Part shown: one piece after another, positions 8,223-18,251 of the stretch
Layout of the letters: each line of letters begins with the position of its first letter
How positions within the stretch are numbered: position 1 is the stretch's first letter
Source: Acidimicrobiia bacterium
Lineage (GTDB): Bacteria; Actinomycetota; Acidimicrobiia; IMCC26256; JAENVU01
NCBI GenBank assembly: GCA_009694415.1
Contig: SHUZ01000009.1
Coordinates: 1-34,368 of the forward strand
DNA length: 34,368 nucleotides
Reading direction: 5' to 3'
Notes under the pieces: model-generated
What the model saw: only the letters and a program-made list of their open reading frames with translations
The model's database searches: none
What the model was told of the DNA's origin: nothing
Translations under genes and position numbers: made by a program

Positions 8223-9863
8223 ATGCTGTTGGAATTGCGCATAGCTGGACTCGGCATAGTCGACGAACTTGTACTTGAGTTTGCGAGTGGGCTTACGGTC
8301 GTTACCGGAGAGACTGGCGCGGGTAAAACGCTTATCGTCGAGGCGCTTGAACTTCTCGCAGGAGCGCGTGCAGATCCAGGTCTTGTTCGGGATGGCGAAT
8401 CTGAAGCGCGGGTTGAAGGGCGGTTCGACCACCCGGATACCGGCTCTGAGACCGTATTGAGCCGTGTGATCCCTGCCGATGGTCGAAGCCGAGCGTACAT
8501 AGACGGGCGGTTGGTAACAGCAGGAGAACTCAACGAACTCGCCATGCGACTCATTGACCTTCACGGACAGCATTCCCATCAATCCTTGCTATCGCCTGCG
8601 GCGCAGCGAGATGCGTTAGATGCATTTGCCGGTGCTCCGGCGTATGAGTCTTTCGCCATGTTTACGGCTGCGCGCACTGCTGTTCGTGCTGCCGATGACG
8701 CCCTAAATGCGCTCGGAGGCGACGACCGGCTGCGCGCTCGTGAGATTGCGCTTTGCGAGTTTCAAGTCGCGGAAATCGATGCTGCGGCTGTCGGGTCACC
8801 TGACGAAGACGGTTCACTAAGTGACGAAGAATCGCGTCTCGCTGATGCAGTTGCAATTAGAGAGGGACTGGCGATTGCATACGACGCGGTGGAGAGCACC
8901 GCCCAGGATGCAGCCGGCGTTGCGGCTGCGGCGCTAGCGGGCCGTCCTGGCATGTCGGTCCTCGAGTCGCGTTTACGTTCGACGCAAGCTGAACTAGCGG
9001 ATCTTGCGAGCGACTTACGTGCCGCCACGGAGGAAGTAGTCGAGGACCCCGCGCGGCTCGACGCGGTGAGGAACCGTCGCCGACTGCTTCATGATCTTTG
9101 TCGAAAATACGGTTCCGATCTTCACGAGGTCATCGAGTTCCGTACAGAAACCGCTGCCCGATTATCCGAGTTGGTGTCTTACGAGGCACGCGCTGCCGAG
9201 GTTCAACTGGCCCGCGCGGAATCCGTCGCTTTGGTGGAGGTAGCTGCCGCAAGACTGCACGAAGCACGCGTTAGCGCGGCTGGCGAGTTTGCTGCAGCGG
9301 TTGAGGAACGACTCCGACGGCTAGCGATGTCAGGAGCGCGTTTAACTATCAATGTGGAGCGGGCTGAGTTAGGTGAATACGGCGGCGACAAGGTCACTTT
9401 TATGCTGTCAGCCAATGTTGGTGAACCCGAGGCGCCTCTCAGTAAAGTCGCCTCCGGTGGAGAACTCTCACGCACGATGCTCGGCTTGCGCGTTGCATTG
9501 AGCGAACGATTCGAAATTGAAGCATCTAGGTCAGCGCCTTCTGCTCCATTGTTTGTATTCGACGAAGTGGATGCTGGCATCGGCGGTGAGGCAGGAGTAG
9601 CGGTAGGTCGCGAATTATCCGCGCTCGCTAGGGGTGCGCAGGTGCTCTGCGTGACACATCTTGCTCAGGTCGCGGCCGGTGCCGACTCTCAGGTCGTTGT
9701 CACCAAAGAGACGCGTAAAGGCCGGACGATCGCATCCGCGCGCGCAGTGAGCGATGGCGACAGGGTTGCCGAATTGTCTCGCATGTTGTCTGGCGCTGAT
9801 AATTCTCAACAAGCTCGTTTGCATGCAGAAGAACTCTTGGCCAACTTGGGGTCGAGTTCATGA
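8223..9863 (+). CDS. recN: DNA repair ATPase RecN
   Basis: The 546-residue SMC-like protein acts in recombinational repair of double-strand breaks. The Walker A motif GETGAGKT is at residues 29-36 with the typical N-terminus MLLELRIAGLGIVDELVLEF. A long, charged Ala/Glu/Arg-rich coiled-coil region fills about residues 150-360. The ABC signature ASGGELSRTML is near 410, and Walker B (LFVFDEVDAGIGGEAG) near 443-458. The H-loop region follows as VLCVTHLAQVAAGAD. It begins 4 bp after nadK and its last codons overlap the ATG of the steA-like gene (ATGA), so it is part of the same operon. Confidence 0.95.
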   Translation: MLLELRIAGLGIVDELVLEFASGLTVVTGETGAGKTLIVEALELLAGARADPGLVRDGESEARVEGRFDHPDTGSETVLSRVIPADGRSRAYIDGRLVTAGELNELAMRLIDLHGQHSHQSLLSPAAQRDALDAFAGAPAYESFAMFTAARTAVRAADDALNALGGDDRLRAREIALCEFQVAEIDAAAVGSPDEDGSLSDEESRLADAVAIREGLAIAYDAVESTAQDAAGVAAAALAGRPGMSVLESRLRSTQAELADLASDLRAATEEVVEDPARLDAVRNRRRLLHDLCRKYGSDLHEVIEFRTETAARLSELVSYEARAAEVQLARAESVALVEVAAARLHEARVSAAGEFAAAVEERLRRLAMSGARLTINVERAELGEYGGDKVTFMLSANVGEPEAPLSKVASGGELSRTMLGLRVALSERFEIEASRSAPSAPLFVFDEVDAGIGGEAGVAVGRELSALARGAQVLCVTHLAQVAAGADSQVVVTKETRKGRTIASARAVSDGDRVAELSRMLSGADNSQQARLHAEELLANLGSSS

Positions 9864-11047
9864 AGCCGATGAAGGGAAAATCGCAGAAAACCAAGGTCGG
9901 CAGCGAGATCTCAGGCAATGCACGTGTAGACCGCAGAACGAAGGATCTAGTGAAGCGACTGAAACCCGGAGAGATCGCCATTATTGATCATCCGGATCTC
10001 GACCGCGTTGCTGCAGATGCTCTAGTAGCGGCAGGGGTCGTTGCCGTGTTGAATGCGAGTGCGTCAATTACCGGCAGGTATCCGAACGGTGGACCAATCC
10101 GCGTAGTGCGCGGTGGCGCGCTTTTGATCGACGGACTCGGAGGCGACCTTCTCGAAAAGGTTTCGGAGGGTGATGAACTGCGGGTGGTCGGTGGAGAAGT
10201 TTGGCGCGGTACCGAACTGCTTGCCTCTGGAGCCCCCCTAGAGGAGGCGCGGATACTCGAAGAAATGGAGAGGGCGCGAGCCAACATTGGATTCGAGCTA
10301 GAGCGATTCGCAGCGAACACCCTCGAATACATTCAGAGTGAAGCGCGTGTCATGTTTGACCCCCTCGACATACCGGTATTGAAGACGTCTTTCGATGGCC
10401 GACACGCATTGGTGGTAGTCCGAGGACATGACTACCAGAAAGATCTCGCTGCACTGAAGCCCTACATCAGGGAGTACGTACCAGTCTTGATCGGCGTAGA
10501 TGGCGGAGCTGACGCGCTATTGGACCTCGGGTTTAAGCCAGACATCATTCTCGGCGATTTCGACTCCCTCTCGGAGCGAGCGCTCCGTTGTGGTGCGGAC
10601 CTGGTTCATCACGTCCACCTGGATGGTCGCGCACCGGGCCGCGAGAACCTTGAAGCGTGGGGGTTGCGCGCTGGATCTGACTATCAGGAATTCGTTGCAG
10701 ATGGCATGAGCGAAGATGTAGCGATGTTGCTTGCGTATGAGTCGGGATCGCCTCTTATTGTTGCGGTAGGGACGCACGCGACGATGGTCGAAATGCTCGA
10801 TAAGGGGCGGCGTGGGATGGCTTCCACATTCCTGACACGACTGCGACTAGGCCCAGTACTCGTCGACGCCAAGGGCGTAAACCGCTTGTACGAAGGGCGT
10901 GTCCGGCGCCGCGACTTGATTGCGCTTGTTGTGGCAGCGCTATTCGCGATGATTGTCGTAACGGTCGTGAGCGAACCGATGCACGTGTTTCTAGACGGGA
11001 TACGTGTCACGCTCGAAGATCTTTGGTACACGTTGAGTCGGCAGTAA
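9860..11047 (+). CDS. steA: SteA-like cytokinetic-ring protein (thiamine pyrophosphokinase-like fold)
   Basis: The 395-residue protein resembles the actinobacterial SteA family (Rv1697 in M. tuberculosis, from memory). The N-terminal part (VDRRTKDLVKRLKPGEIAIIDHPDLD) is followed by a thiamin-pyrophosphokinase-like domain around 215-330 (GVDGGADALLDLGFKPDIILGDFDS, HLDGRAPGRENLEAWG, VAVGTHATMVEMLDKGR). A single hydrophobic helix at about residues 352-370 (LIALVVAALFAMIVVTVV) anchors it in the membrane near the C-terminus. In Corynebacterium SteA works with SteB in septal cell-wall remodelling at division. The start overlaps recN (ATGA), and the mctB/steB-like gene follows after 17 bp. Catalytic activity of the kinase-like domain is doubtful in this family. 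Confidence 0.88.
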   Translation: MKPMKGKSQKTKVGSEISGNARVDRRTKDLVKRLKPGEIAIIDHPDLDRVAADALVAAGVVAVLNASASITGRYPNGGPIRVVRGGALLIDGLGGDLLEKVSEGDELRVVGGEVWRGTELLASGAPLEEARILEEMERARANIGFELERFAANTLEYIQSEARVMFDPLDIPVLKTSFDGRHALVVVRGHDYQKDLAALKPYIREYVPVLIGVDGGADALLDLGFKPDIILGDFDSLSERALRCGADLVHHVHLDGRAPGRENLEAWGLRAGSDYQEFVADGMSEDVAMLLAYESGSPLIVAVGTHATMVEMLDKGRRGMASTFLTRLRLGPVLVDAKGVNRLYEGRVRRRDLIALVVAALFAMIVVTVVSEPMHVFLDGIRVTLEDLWYTLSRQ

Positions 11048-11064
11048 CCGAAAGCCCATCATCC

Positions 11065-12012
11065 ATGATCAACTTCCGTTTCCACATTGTTTCTCTTATC
11101 GGCATCTTCCTCGCGCTCGCTCTTGGAGTGATCTTCGGCTCGACAGTGGTCGACCGCGCGATCGTTGATGGTTTGCGAAGCCGAATAGACGTGGTCGAGA
11201 CGAACGCCGATGCACAACGCATCGAAAACGAAGGTTTGAGGAAAGAGGTGGGGCGACTAAATGAATACGTGATCGATGTTGGGCCGTTCGCAACTCGCAA
11301 CGCATTGCCAGGGCGCCATATTGCGTTGGTCGCGATGCGCGGCATCAACGAGGAAGCTGTTTCCGCACAGGTCGAGACGATCCGCGGCTCCGGAGCGCTG
11401 GTCGATGGAGTCCTGTGGCTCGAAGAAGCATGGAACTTGGCGGATGGAGATCAAGTTGCGGCATTGCGCGTGATCACCAAGAGCGACACGTCCGGACGAG
11501 CACTTCGTGTGGCCGGCCTCGACCTTTTAGCGGCACGGATTGCAACCGGCCCACCTGTGGCTGGCGTCGACCCGCTGGCGGAGTTGAGAGATGCTGGCTT
11601 CGTGACGCTCTCGCCGACAGCTGGCGTAAGTGAAGTTGCTATTGCCCGTTACCCGGGACCGACGCCGCTTGCACTAGGCGTTGGCGGATCAGGTTCGGTT
11701 ATCGAGGCGACCGCGTTCAACCGCAGCCTCGCGGCATCGTTCGTTCGGGCCTTGTTGCCTTCTGTCATTGGAGAGGTTTGGGAGCCGCTCGAAGGGGGAG
11801 CAGGCCGCGGTGAATGGCTTCAGCCAATCCTCAAAGACCCCGATCTTGTTGACCGCGTTTCGACCGTGGATGACTTGGAAATAACCGAAGGTCGCGTGGG
11901 CGTTGTGCTGGCCATGGCGGACGTAGTTCGTTCGCTGGTGGGCCACTACGGCTATGGAGCAAGCGCGACGTCGCCACTTCCGAAGTTGGTTACGACGCCG
12001 ATTGTGCGTTAG
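11065..12012 (+). CDS. MctB/SteB-like membrane protein (copper-transporter family annotation)
   Basis: The ATG at 11065 gives MINFRFHIVSLIGIFLALALGVIFGS, the characteristic start of the MctB/SteB family; an upstream in-frame TTG at 11023 would overlap the steA-like gene and is less likely. The 315-residue protein has one N-terminal transmembrane helix (about residues 7-26) and then a short coiled coil (VVETNADAQRIENEGLRKEVGRLNEYV). The rest is a large extracytoplasmic domain. M. tuberculosis MctB was described as an outer-membrane copper-related protein, while in Corynebacterium SteB partners SteA in division. Pairing with a steA-like gene favours the division or cell-wall role here. No copper-binding cysteine or methionine clusters stand out. 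Confidence 0.83.
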   Translation: MINFRFHIVSLIGIFLALALGVIFGSTVVDRAIVDGLRSRIDVVETNADAQRIENEGLRKEVGRLNEYVIDVGPFATRNALPGRHIALVAMRGINEEAVSAQVETIRGSGALVDGVLWLEEAWNLADGDQVAALRVITKSDTSGRALRVAGLDLLAARIATGPPVAGVDPLAELRDAGFVTLSPTAGVSEVAIARYPGPTPLALGVGGSGSVIEATAFNRSLAASFVRALLPSVIGEVWEPLEGGAGRGEWLQPILKDPDLVDRVSTVDDLEITEGRVGVVLAMADVVRSLVGHYGYGASATSPLPKLVTTPIVR

Positions 12013-12053
12013 TGATCCGCTTCTTGATTCTGTGAACCGGTAAGACTGTCTCC

Positions 12054-12911
12054 ATGGCCGTTGTGGTCGGTTTTATCGTCGGTTTCCTGGCGCTTCGTTT
12101 CGTGCTGGTCGCTGGTCGCGAAATGTTGCAATTGCCAGTGTTGGCAAGGGTCAATTATCGCGGCGCGGCAATCGCGACTGCATGTGGACTCTTCATCGTT
12201 ATGGCGGCCCTGTTAGTCGAGGCAGGGCGTTCCATGCTCGGCGCTTTTGAGATCGGCGATCCACCAGGTCTTAATCCAGCGCGCCCGTTGATATTGCTGG
12301 CCGTACTCGGATTCGGTTTCCTCGGATTTGTCGATGACATGCTCGGGAGTGAAGATCGCGGGTTTCGAGGACACATAGTTGCTTTGTTCCACGGTCGCCT
12401 TACTTCCGGGATGCTCAAACTCATCGGCGGCGCTGCGATCGCGTTGGTCCTCTCCGCGGAAGTCGGGTTTGTTACGGGAGAACGGCTGGTTGCCGATGCC
12501 CTGCTGATCGCATTGGCAGCGAACTTGGGAAACCTTCTCGATCGCGCGCCCGGGCGGTTGCTCAAGTTCTCGTTGCTTGCATATCTACCGCTTGCGTTTG
12601 TCGCGGGGGTGAGCGCCGTTGGGGTGGCGTTGGCTCCGGTGATGGGAGCGGCAACGGGTTTATTGCCAGAAGATCTGCGCGAGCGAACGATGCTTGGAGA
12701 TACGGGAGCCAACTTGCTTGGTGGCGTGCTCGGGGTGGCGGCTGTGTTGGAGTGCAGCCGAACCGCACGCAACGTGATTCTGATCGCCCTCGTTGTACTC
12801 AACCTGGTATCGGAATTTGTGTCGTTTTCGAAAGTTATCGAGGCGGTGGCGCCACTGCGCTGGTTCGACCGCCTAGGAAGAGGGTTCTCGGCACGTTCCG
12901 GGCCCTTATAG
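12054..12911 (+). CDS. MraY/WecA-like polyprenyl-phosphate sugar-phosphate transferase family membrane protein
   Basis: The 285-residue protein is almost wholly hydrophobic, with around eight to ten membrane segments. It carries the family signatures FVDDMLG (Asp94-Asp95, the Mg/prenyl-phosphate site), NLLDRAPGR (Asp163, replacing the usual NLTDGLDG) and MLGDTGANLLGG (Asp216). These define glycosyltransferase family 4 enzymes, which move a sugar phosphate from a UDP-sugar to a lipid carrier. It is shorter than true MraY and I find no HHH or HxHH motif after Asp216, so the donor is unclear and it is unlikely to be the main MraY. It follows the steA/steB-like pair by 41 bp, implying an envelope or septum role. 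The last eight codons and the stop lie inside a perfect palindrome. Confidence 0.8.
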   Translation: MAVVVGFIVGFLALRFVLVAGREMLQLPVLARVNYRGAAIATACGLFIVMAALLVEAGRSMLGAFEIGDPPGLNPARPLILLAVLGFGFLGFVDDMLGSEDRGFRGHIVALFHGRLTSGMLKLIGGAAIALVLSAEVGFVTGERLVADALLIALAANLGNLLDRAPGRLLKFSLLAYLPLAFVAGVSAVGVALAPVMGAATGLLPEDLRERTMLGDTGANLLGGVLGVAAVLECSRTARNVILIALVVLNLVSEFVSFSKVIEAVAPLRWFDRLGRGFSARSGPL

Positions 12912-12931
12912 GGCCCGGAACGTGCCGAGAA
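12885..12931. repeat. perfect 22-bp-arm palindrome, copy 1 (bidirectional-terminator-like)
   Basis: The left arm at 12885-12906 begins TTCTCGGCACGTTCCGGG and ends CCCT. The right arm at 12910-12931 is its exact reverse complement, leaving a 3-base loop (TAT). The stop codon TAG of the MraY-like gene (12909-12911) sits at the loop, and the convergent glycosyltransferase gene ends 7 bp beyond the right arm. The stem would be very stable in RNA from either strand, so a bidirectional terminator or 3'-end stabiliser is plausible, although no T-tract follows on either side. A diverged copy lies at 16224-16270. Confidence 0.85.
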
Positions 12932-12937
12932 TGCTGG

Positions 12938-14395
12938 TTAGGGCGGCGGGGAGCAAGATTTGCGTGTGTAAAGCGTCGGCGAAGCGCTGCTTTGCGAGTA
13001 TCCGATTTCCTCTAAACGCCTCGGCAACCCTTCGAAGCTTCCAAATCGCACCTTCGAGCCGATAACAACTGCGCATACCCTGGGATTCTCTGCGGACTCC
13101 ACGAGTCGATCTTCTGTGATCTTGATCGCTTCGACGTTTGAATGGATGCGCAGTATCGATGCGTCCACATAGAACGGATCCGTCGCGCGGCGAGCGCGCC
13201 ATACGAGTCCCGGCTCGTCAGAGAGGACCCAAGCATTAGCAGGAAGTGCGCTAATAGCTTCGACAACGCGTGCGTCATCTTGCGAGTAACCGCCCGGTAC
13301 GAGTAGCGGGCGTAATTCCATGACCTGAAATGGCAACGCGATAACAACCGTCACGACGACCACGCGCCATGAAGGTCGGTACCGAGCAGTCAAGAGCGCT
13401 AGCGGCGCGACGAGAGCAGTGAGATGGTTTCGAAACATCGGGTCCTGCATCACGAGGATCACGAACACAATTCCGGCCCACCACCACAAAACCCGTGTCC
13501 CATTTAAGCAACGGTCTAGGCGCGTGCCGCGAGCAGCGACCCGTATTCGCCCGGTTCTGTTCCACTGCCATAGCGCGCACCCGAAGCCGATTAATGCGAG
13601 CGCGACCATGACGGTGTCACGACTCGCAAATGTGGTGATGAGTTTGTCGAGGTTTGCAAGTGGCTTACGGTCAGCGGTCTTGTCTAAGTGGTACGCGATG
13701 TAGTCGTTAAATACATTGCCGATTCCCCATGGCAGCGAGAACAGTGCGACGGTCGCGACGGCACCGAACGGCACCATGACGGCATGTTTCCATCGCTTGC
13801 CGTTGATAACGAGTAACCAAGCGATAAGCAGAGCTGGTCCAACGAGAAGGCTTTTGATCGATAAAGCGCAACCCGCGAGGAGGGTGATCGCGATCGCCTT
13901 CATTGTCGAGGGAGCGCGGCGATAGGCGAGGGCTACTGCTACCGCCCCTGTCGCAAAAGCGGCTGCCGATCCGTCGCCAGTCAATGGACCGGTCGTCCAA
14001 AGGAGTACACCGCTGAAAGCCGTCAATGCGCCAGCCAGCAGAGCGCGGGGTCGGTCCATTAATTCGCGTGCGGCAAAGTAAACGGCGATAGTTACCATTG
14101 CGCCTGCGACCAAACCGATCAACCGCGGAGCATCGATCGCTTCGAATCCCGCGAGATCAGCAACATGCACCAAGGGCAGGAACAGGGGTCCCTGTGGCGA
14201 GAAGATGTCGCGGAACGGATCGAACCCTTGGCGCATTGCGATCGCGGCGAGCCCGTACCCGCCATCGTCGTAGCCGAGGTTGGTGGGAGCAAGGAGAGCG
14301 GGGATACGGACCAAGATTGCTGCGAGCCCAAGAAGGCCAGCGTCAATCCAGCGCTGGCGTGTGTGGACTAGTGCAGCCGGTGTGATCGTTGTCAC
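12938..14395 (-). CDS. multi-pass membrane glycosyltransferase (GT39/ArnT-like, GT-C fold)
   Basis: A GTG at 14395 preceded by GGAG gives 485 residues and starts just before the first membrane helix (RQRWIDAGLLGLAAILVRIPALL). The frame stays open upstream to 14590, but that would overlap pyrG. The first extracytoplasmic loop carries the acidic pair of GT-C transferases (NLGYDDGGYGLAAIAMRQG) and then DPFRDIFSPQGPLFLPLVH. About ten further hydrophobic segments follow, then a soluble C-terminal domain (from about VVEAISALPANAWVLSDEP). Such enzymes transfer a sugar from a lipid-phosphate donor to lipids, glycans or proteins outside the membrane; donor and acceptor are unknown. It lies on the minus strand between the MraY-like gene and pyrG and is divergent from pyrG. 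Confidence 0.78.
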   Translation of the reverse strand: MTTITPAALVHTRQRWIDAGLLGLAAILVRIPALLAPTNLGYDDGGYGLAAIAMRQGFDPFRDIFSPQGPLFLPLVHVADLAGFEAIDAPRLIGLVAGAMVTIAVYFAARELMDRPRALLAGALTAFSGVLLWTTGPLTGDGSAAAFATGAVAVALAYRRAPSTMKAIAITLLAGCALSIKSLLVGPALLIAWLLVINGKRWKHAVMVPFGAVATVALFSLPWGIGNVFNDYIAYHLDKTADRKPLANLDKLITTFASRDTVMVALALIGFGCALWQWNRTGRIRVAARGTRLDRCLNGTRVLWWWAGIVFVILVMQDPMFRNHLTALVAPLALLTARYRPSWRVVVVTVVIALPFQVMELRPLLVPGGYSQDDARVVEAISALPANAWVLSDEPGLVWRARRATDPFYVDASILRIHSNVEAIKITEDRLVESAENPRVCAVVIGSKVRFGSFEGLPRRLEEIGYSQSSASPTLYTRKSCSPPP

Positions 14396-14445
14396 GCGGC
14401 TCCAGACTGAACCGTATGCCCCGACCCGGATGGCCGACGCGCGCT

Positions 14446-14470
14446 GGAGAGCATGGTACCGTCGCTCTCC
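14446..14470. promoter_or_regulatory. inverted repeat in the pyrG upstream region
   Basis: A perfect 7-bp dyad GGAGAGC / GCTCTCC with an 11-base centre (ATGGTACCGTC) lies in the 117-bp gap between the divergent glycosyltransferase and pyrG genes, about 43 bp before the pyrG start. It could be an operator or a leader hairpin. No T-tract follows, so it is not an obvious attenuator. Confidence 0.35.
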
Positions 14471-14503
14471 CGAAGGCACATAGCGCGGCTCGGTTGTAGT
14501 TGA

Positions 14504-16270
<1,767 letters not shown>

Positions 16271-16291
16271 TGCTCGGTGGGGACGGTTGGT

Positions 16292-17242
16292 ATGGATGAG
16301 TTGTCTCGCCTTCTGATTGAGCATGCGACATGGCTCCAGGTCGAACGTGGCTTAGCGGTCAACTCTCTAGCCGCGTACCGCCGCGATCTTTCGCGTTATG
16401 AGTCTTTCGTTCGTTCCCGCGGCATCAACGATGCCTCCGCTGTCGCCGAAGCCACTGTCTCGGCATACGTAGACCACCTCAAGCGTGCGCGTGATGACGA
16501 AGGCAAACCGCGTTATGCGCCAGCATCGATCGCCCGCGCGCTTGTTGCCGTTCGCTCCTTTCACCGTTTTTGTAGAGACGAAGGCTTCGTCGCGATGGAC
16601 CCTTCCGAAGAAGTCGGCGCACCGCGCGTTCCGCAGGGCATCCCGAAGGCATTGACGGAAGAAGAAATTGAGTCGTTGCTCGATTCCGTGGAAGGTAGTG
16701 ATCCTCGAGCATTGCGCGATCGAGCGATTCTCGAAACCCTTTACGGAACCGGAAGCCGTATTTCCGAATTGGTAGGTCTGGATCGTGAAGATCTAGATCT
16801 AGAGGACGGCGTAGTTCGCGTGTTCGGTAAGGGTTCGAAGGAGCGCGTGGTGCCGATCGGTCGCAGCGCCCGAGAGGCGGTATCCGACTACCTACAAAGA
16901 GGGCGACCTGCTCTTGAGCGCCCGTCTACAAGGAGGGTGCCGGGGGACCCCGTCTTCCTCAATGCCCGCGGTGGACGTCTAACACGCCAGTCCTGTTGGA
17001 AAATCGTCACAGCGGCGGGTGACCGGGTCGGGCTAAGCGGCCGCCTTTCTCCTCACGTTCTGCGACATTCATGCGCCACGCACATGATCGAACACGGAGC
17101 TGATATCCGAGTTGTCCAGGAACTGCTTGGCCACGCCAGCCTTTCGACCACGCAGGTGTACACCAAGGTGTCTCCAGCACGCCTGCGAGCGGTATACGAA
17201 TTGGCCCATCCGCGCGCCAGGGCAACAGCACGGCGGGAGTAA
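16292..17242 (+). CDS. xerD: site-specific tyrosine recombinase XerD
   Basis: The 316-residue protein has an N-terminal SAM-like core-binding domain (LLIEHATWLQVERGLAVNSLAAYRRDL) and a tyrosine-recombinase catalytic domain from about residue 115. The catalytic residues are all present, numbered from the ATG at 16292: Arg156 (GTGSRISELVGL), Lys180 (GKGSK), His255 and Arg258 (PHVLRHSCATHM), His281 (LLGHASLS) and Tyr290 (TTQVYTKV). It resolves chromosome dimers with XerC at dif. An in-frame GTG at 16277 lies next to the palindrome; the ATG is preferred for its upstream GGTGGGG. The conserved position next to pyrG and scpAB supports XerD rather than a phage integrase. Confidence 0.92.
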   Translation: MDELSRLLIEHATWLQVERGLAVNSLAAYRRDLSRYESFVRSRGINDASAVAEATVSAYVDHLKRARDDEGKPRYAPASIARALVAVRSFHRFCRDEGFVAMDPSEEVGAPRVPQGIPKALTEEEIESLLDSVEGSDPRALRDRAILETLYGTGSRISELVGLDREDLDLEDGVVRVFGKGSKERVVPIGRSAREAVSDYLQRGRPALERPSTRRVPGDPVFLNARGGRLTRQSCWKIVTAAGDRVGLSGRLSPHVLRHSCATHMIEHGADIRVVQELLGHASLSTTQVYTKVSPARLRAVYELAHPRARATARRE

Positions 17243-17251
17243 CATTGCGCC

Positions 17252-17593
17252 ATGGAAGCAGATACTTTCTCGGATCAACGCGAGCAACTCAACGAAGAGC
17301 GTGAGCAGTTGATGAAACAGCTCGAACTCATGGGGCGTACTCCCGGCGCCACCAATCTTGAATTCGATGAGGGATTCGCAGATTCCGGGCAAGTAACGGC
17401 CGAACGCGGCGAAGCAGATGCCCTCGCGGCGACTTTGGAGGACAACTTGGAGGCAGTAGACGGAGCGCTTGCCAAGATGGATGCCGGCAATTACGGCTCA
17501 TGTGAAAGTTGCGACGACGCGATCGCCGCTGAGCGGTTAAACGCGGTGCCTTCAGCGCGTCTGTGCATCACCTGCGCATCGAACCACCACTAA
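17252..17593 (+). CDS. DksA/TraR-type C4 zinc-finger protein
   Basis: The 113-residue protein has an N-terminal helical hairpin (SDQREQLNEEREQLMKQLELM, then a second helix to about residue 77). A C4 zinc finger follows, with Cys84, Cys87, Cys105 and Cys108 in YGSCESCDDAIAAERLNAVP and LCITCA. This matches the DksA/TraR family, members of which bind the secondary channel of RNA polymerase. The acidic DxxDxA tip that defines true DksA is not clearly present, so it is better called a DksA/TraR-like protein. It follows xerD by 9 bp and precedes the site-2 protease by 16 bp, suggesting one transcript. Some actinobacterial homologues are RNA-polymerase-binding regulators; the role here is inferred. 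Confidence 0.87.
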   Translation: MEADTFSDQREQLNEEREQLMKQLELMGRTPGATNLEFDEGFADSGQVTAERGEADALAATLEDNLEAVDGALAKMDAGNYGSCESCDDAIAAERLNAVPSARLCITCASNHH

Positions 17594-17609
17594 GCCAAGC
17601 GTCGCGTAC

Positions 17610-18251
17610 ATGGATTTCGAACAGGCGCTCATCTGGTTCGGCTGCTTGATTGCCGCCGTCATTCTTCACGAGATCAGTCACGGCATCGTCGCCCTGTACT
17701 TCGGAGACGACACAGCGAAGAACGCCGGTCGTCTTACATTGAATCCGGTGCCTCACATTGATCCACTTGGATCGATCATTTTGCCTGCCATGGGCGCGCT
17801 CACCGGCATCCCGGTAATCGCGTGGGCCAAACCGGTGCCCGTGGATCCGTCGAAGTTGCGCGACCCGCGCCGCGACATGCTCTGGGTTGGACTAGTGGGG
17901 CCATTCTCTAACTTCGTGCTCGCAATCACGGCCGCGTTAGTTGCACGAGCATTGTTTCCGACCGACACCTTCGGGCTACGCGACATCACCGATTTTTCGC
18001 TCGCTTTCCAAATAGCGTTCTCGTTCGCGTTGGTGAATGTTTTCCTAGGCGTCTTCAATCTGCTGCCGATCCCACCCCTGGACGGGTCATCGTTGCTCGA
18101 GCGCGTGCTGCCTCGCGATTGGCTTCCCATGTGGAACCGGATGCGTCCCTACGGAATGCTGGTCCTGTTCGCACTTGTCTTTTGGACGGGCGCGATCGAT
18201 CGCCTCTTTGAGCCGGTGTATCGGCAATTAGTCAACTTCGTTTCGTCGTGA
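17610..18251 (+). CDS. site-2 protease family (M50) intramembrane metalloprotease
   Basis: The 213-residue multi-pass protein has the zinc motif HEISH (His20, Glu21, His24) in the first membrane helix and the second metal-ligand motif NLLPIPPLDGS (about 150-160, Asp158) in a later helix. The segment AWAKPVPVDPSKLRDPRRDML between them is typical of the short, PDZ-less M50 group (YwhC/SpoIVFB-like). It probably cleaves a membrane-bound substrate such as an anti-sigma factor or signal-peptide remnant, which cannot be identified here. The gene shares a GTGA overlap with the following HD-domain gene. It is complete, with both metal-binding motifs intact. Confidence 0.9.
   Translation: MDFEQALIWFGCLIAAVILHEISHGIVALYFGDDTAKNAGRLTLNPVPHIDPLGSIILPAMGALTGIPVIAWAKPVPVDPSKLRDPRRDMLWVGLVGPFSNFVLAITAALVARALFPTDTFGLRDITDFSLAFQIAFSFALVNVFLGVFNLLPIPPLDGSSLLERVLPRDWLPMWNRMRPYGMLVLFALVFWTGAIDRLFEPVYRQLVNFVSS

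Noticed and set aside
12155-12802. 215-residue minus-strand ORF opposite the MraY-like gene
   Set aside because: It is rich in Arg, Ser, Pro and Ala with no domain, typical of an antisense shadow of a GC-rich gene, while the plus frame carries clear GT4 motifs.
16292-17242. Reading xerD as a phage integrase
   Set aside because: Its position next to pyrG and the condensin genes and its length of about 316 residues fit chromosomal XerD.
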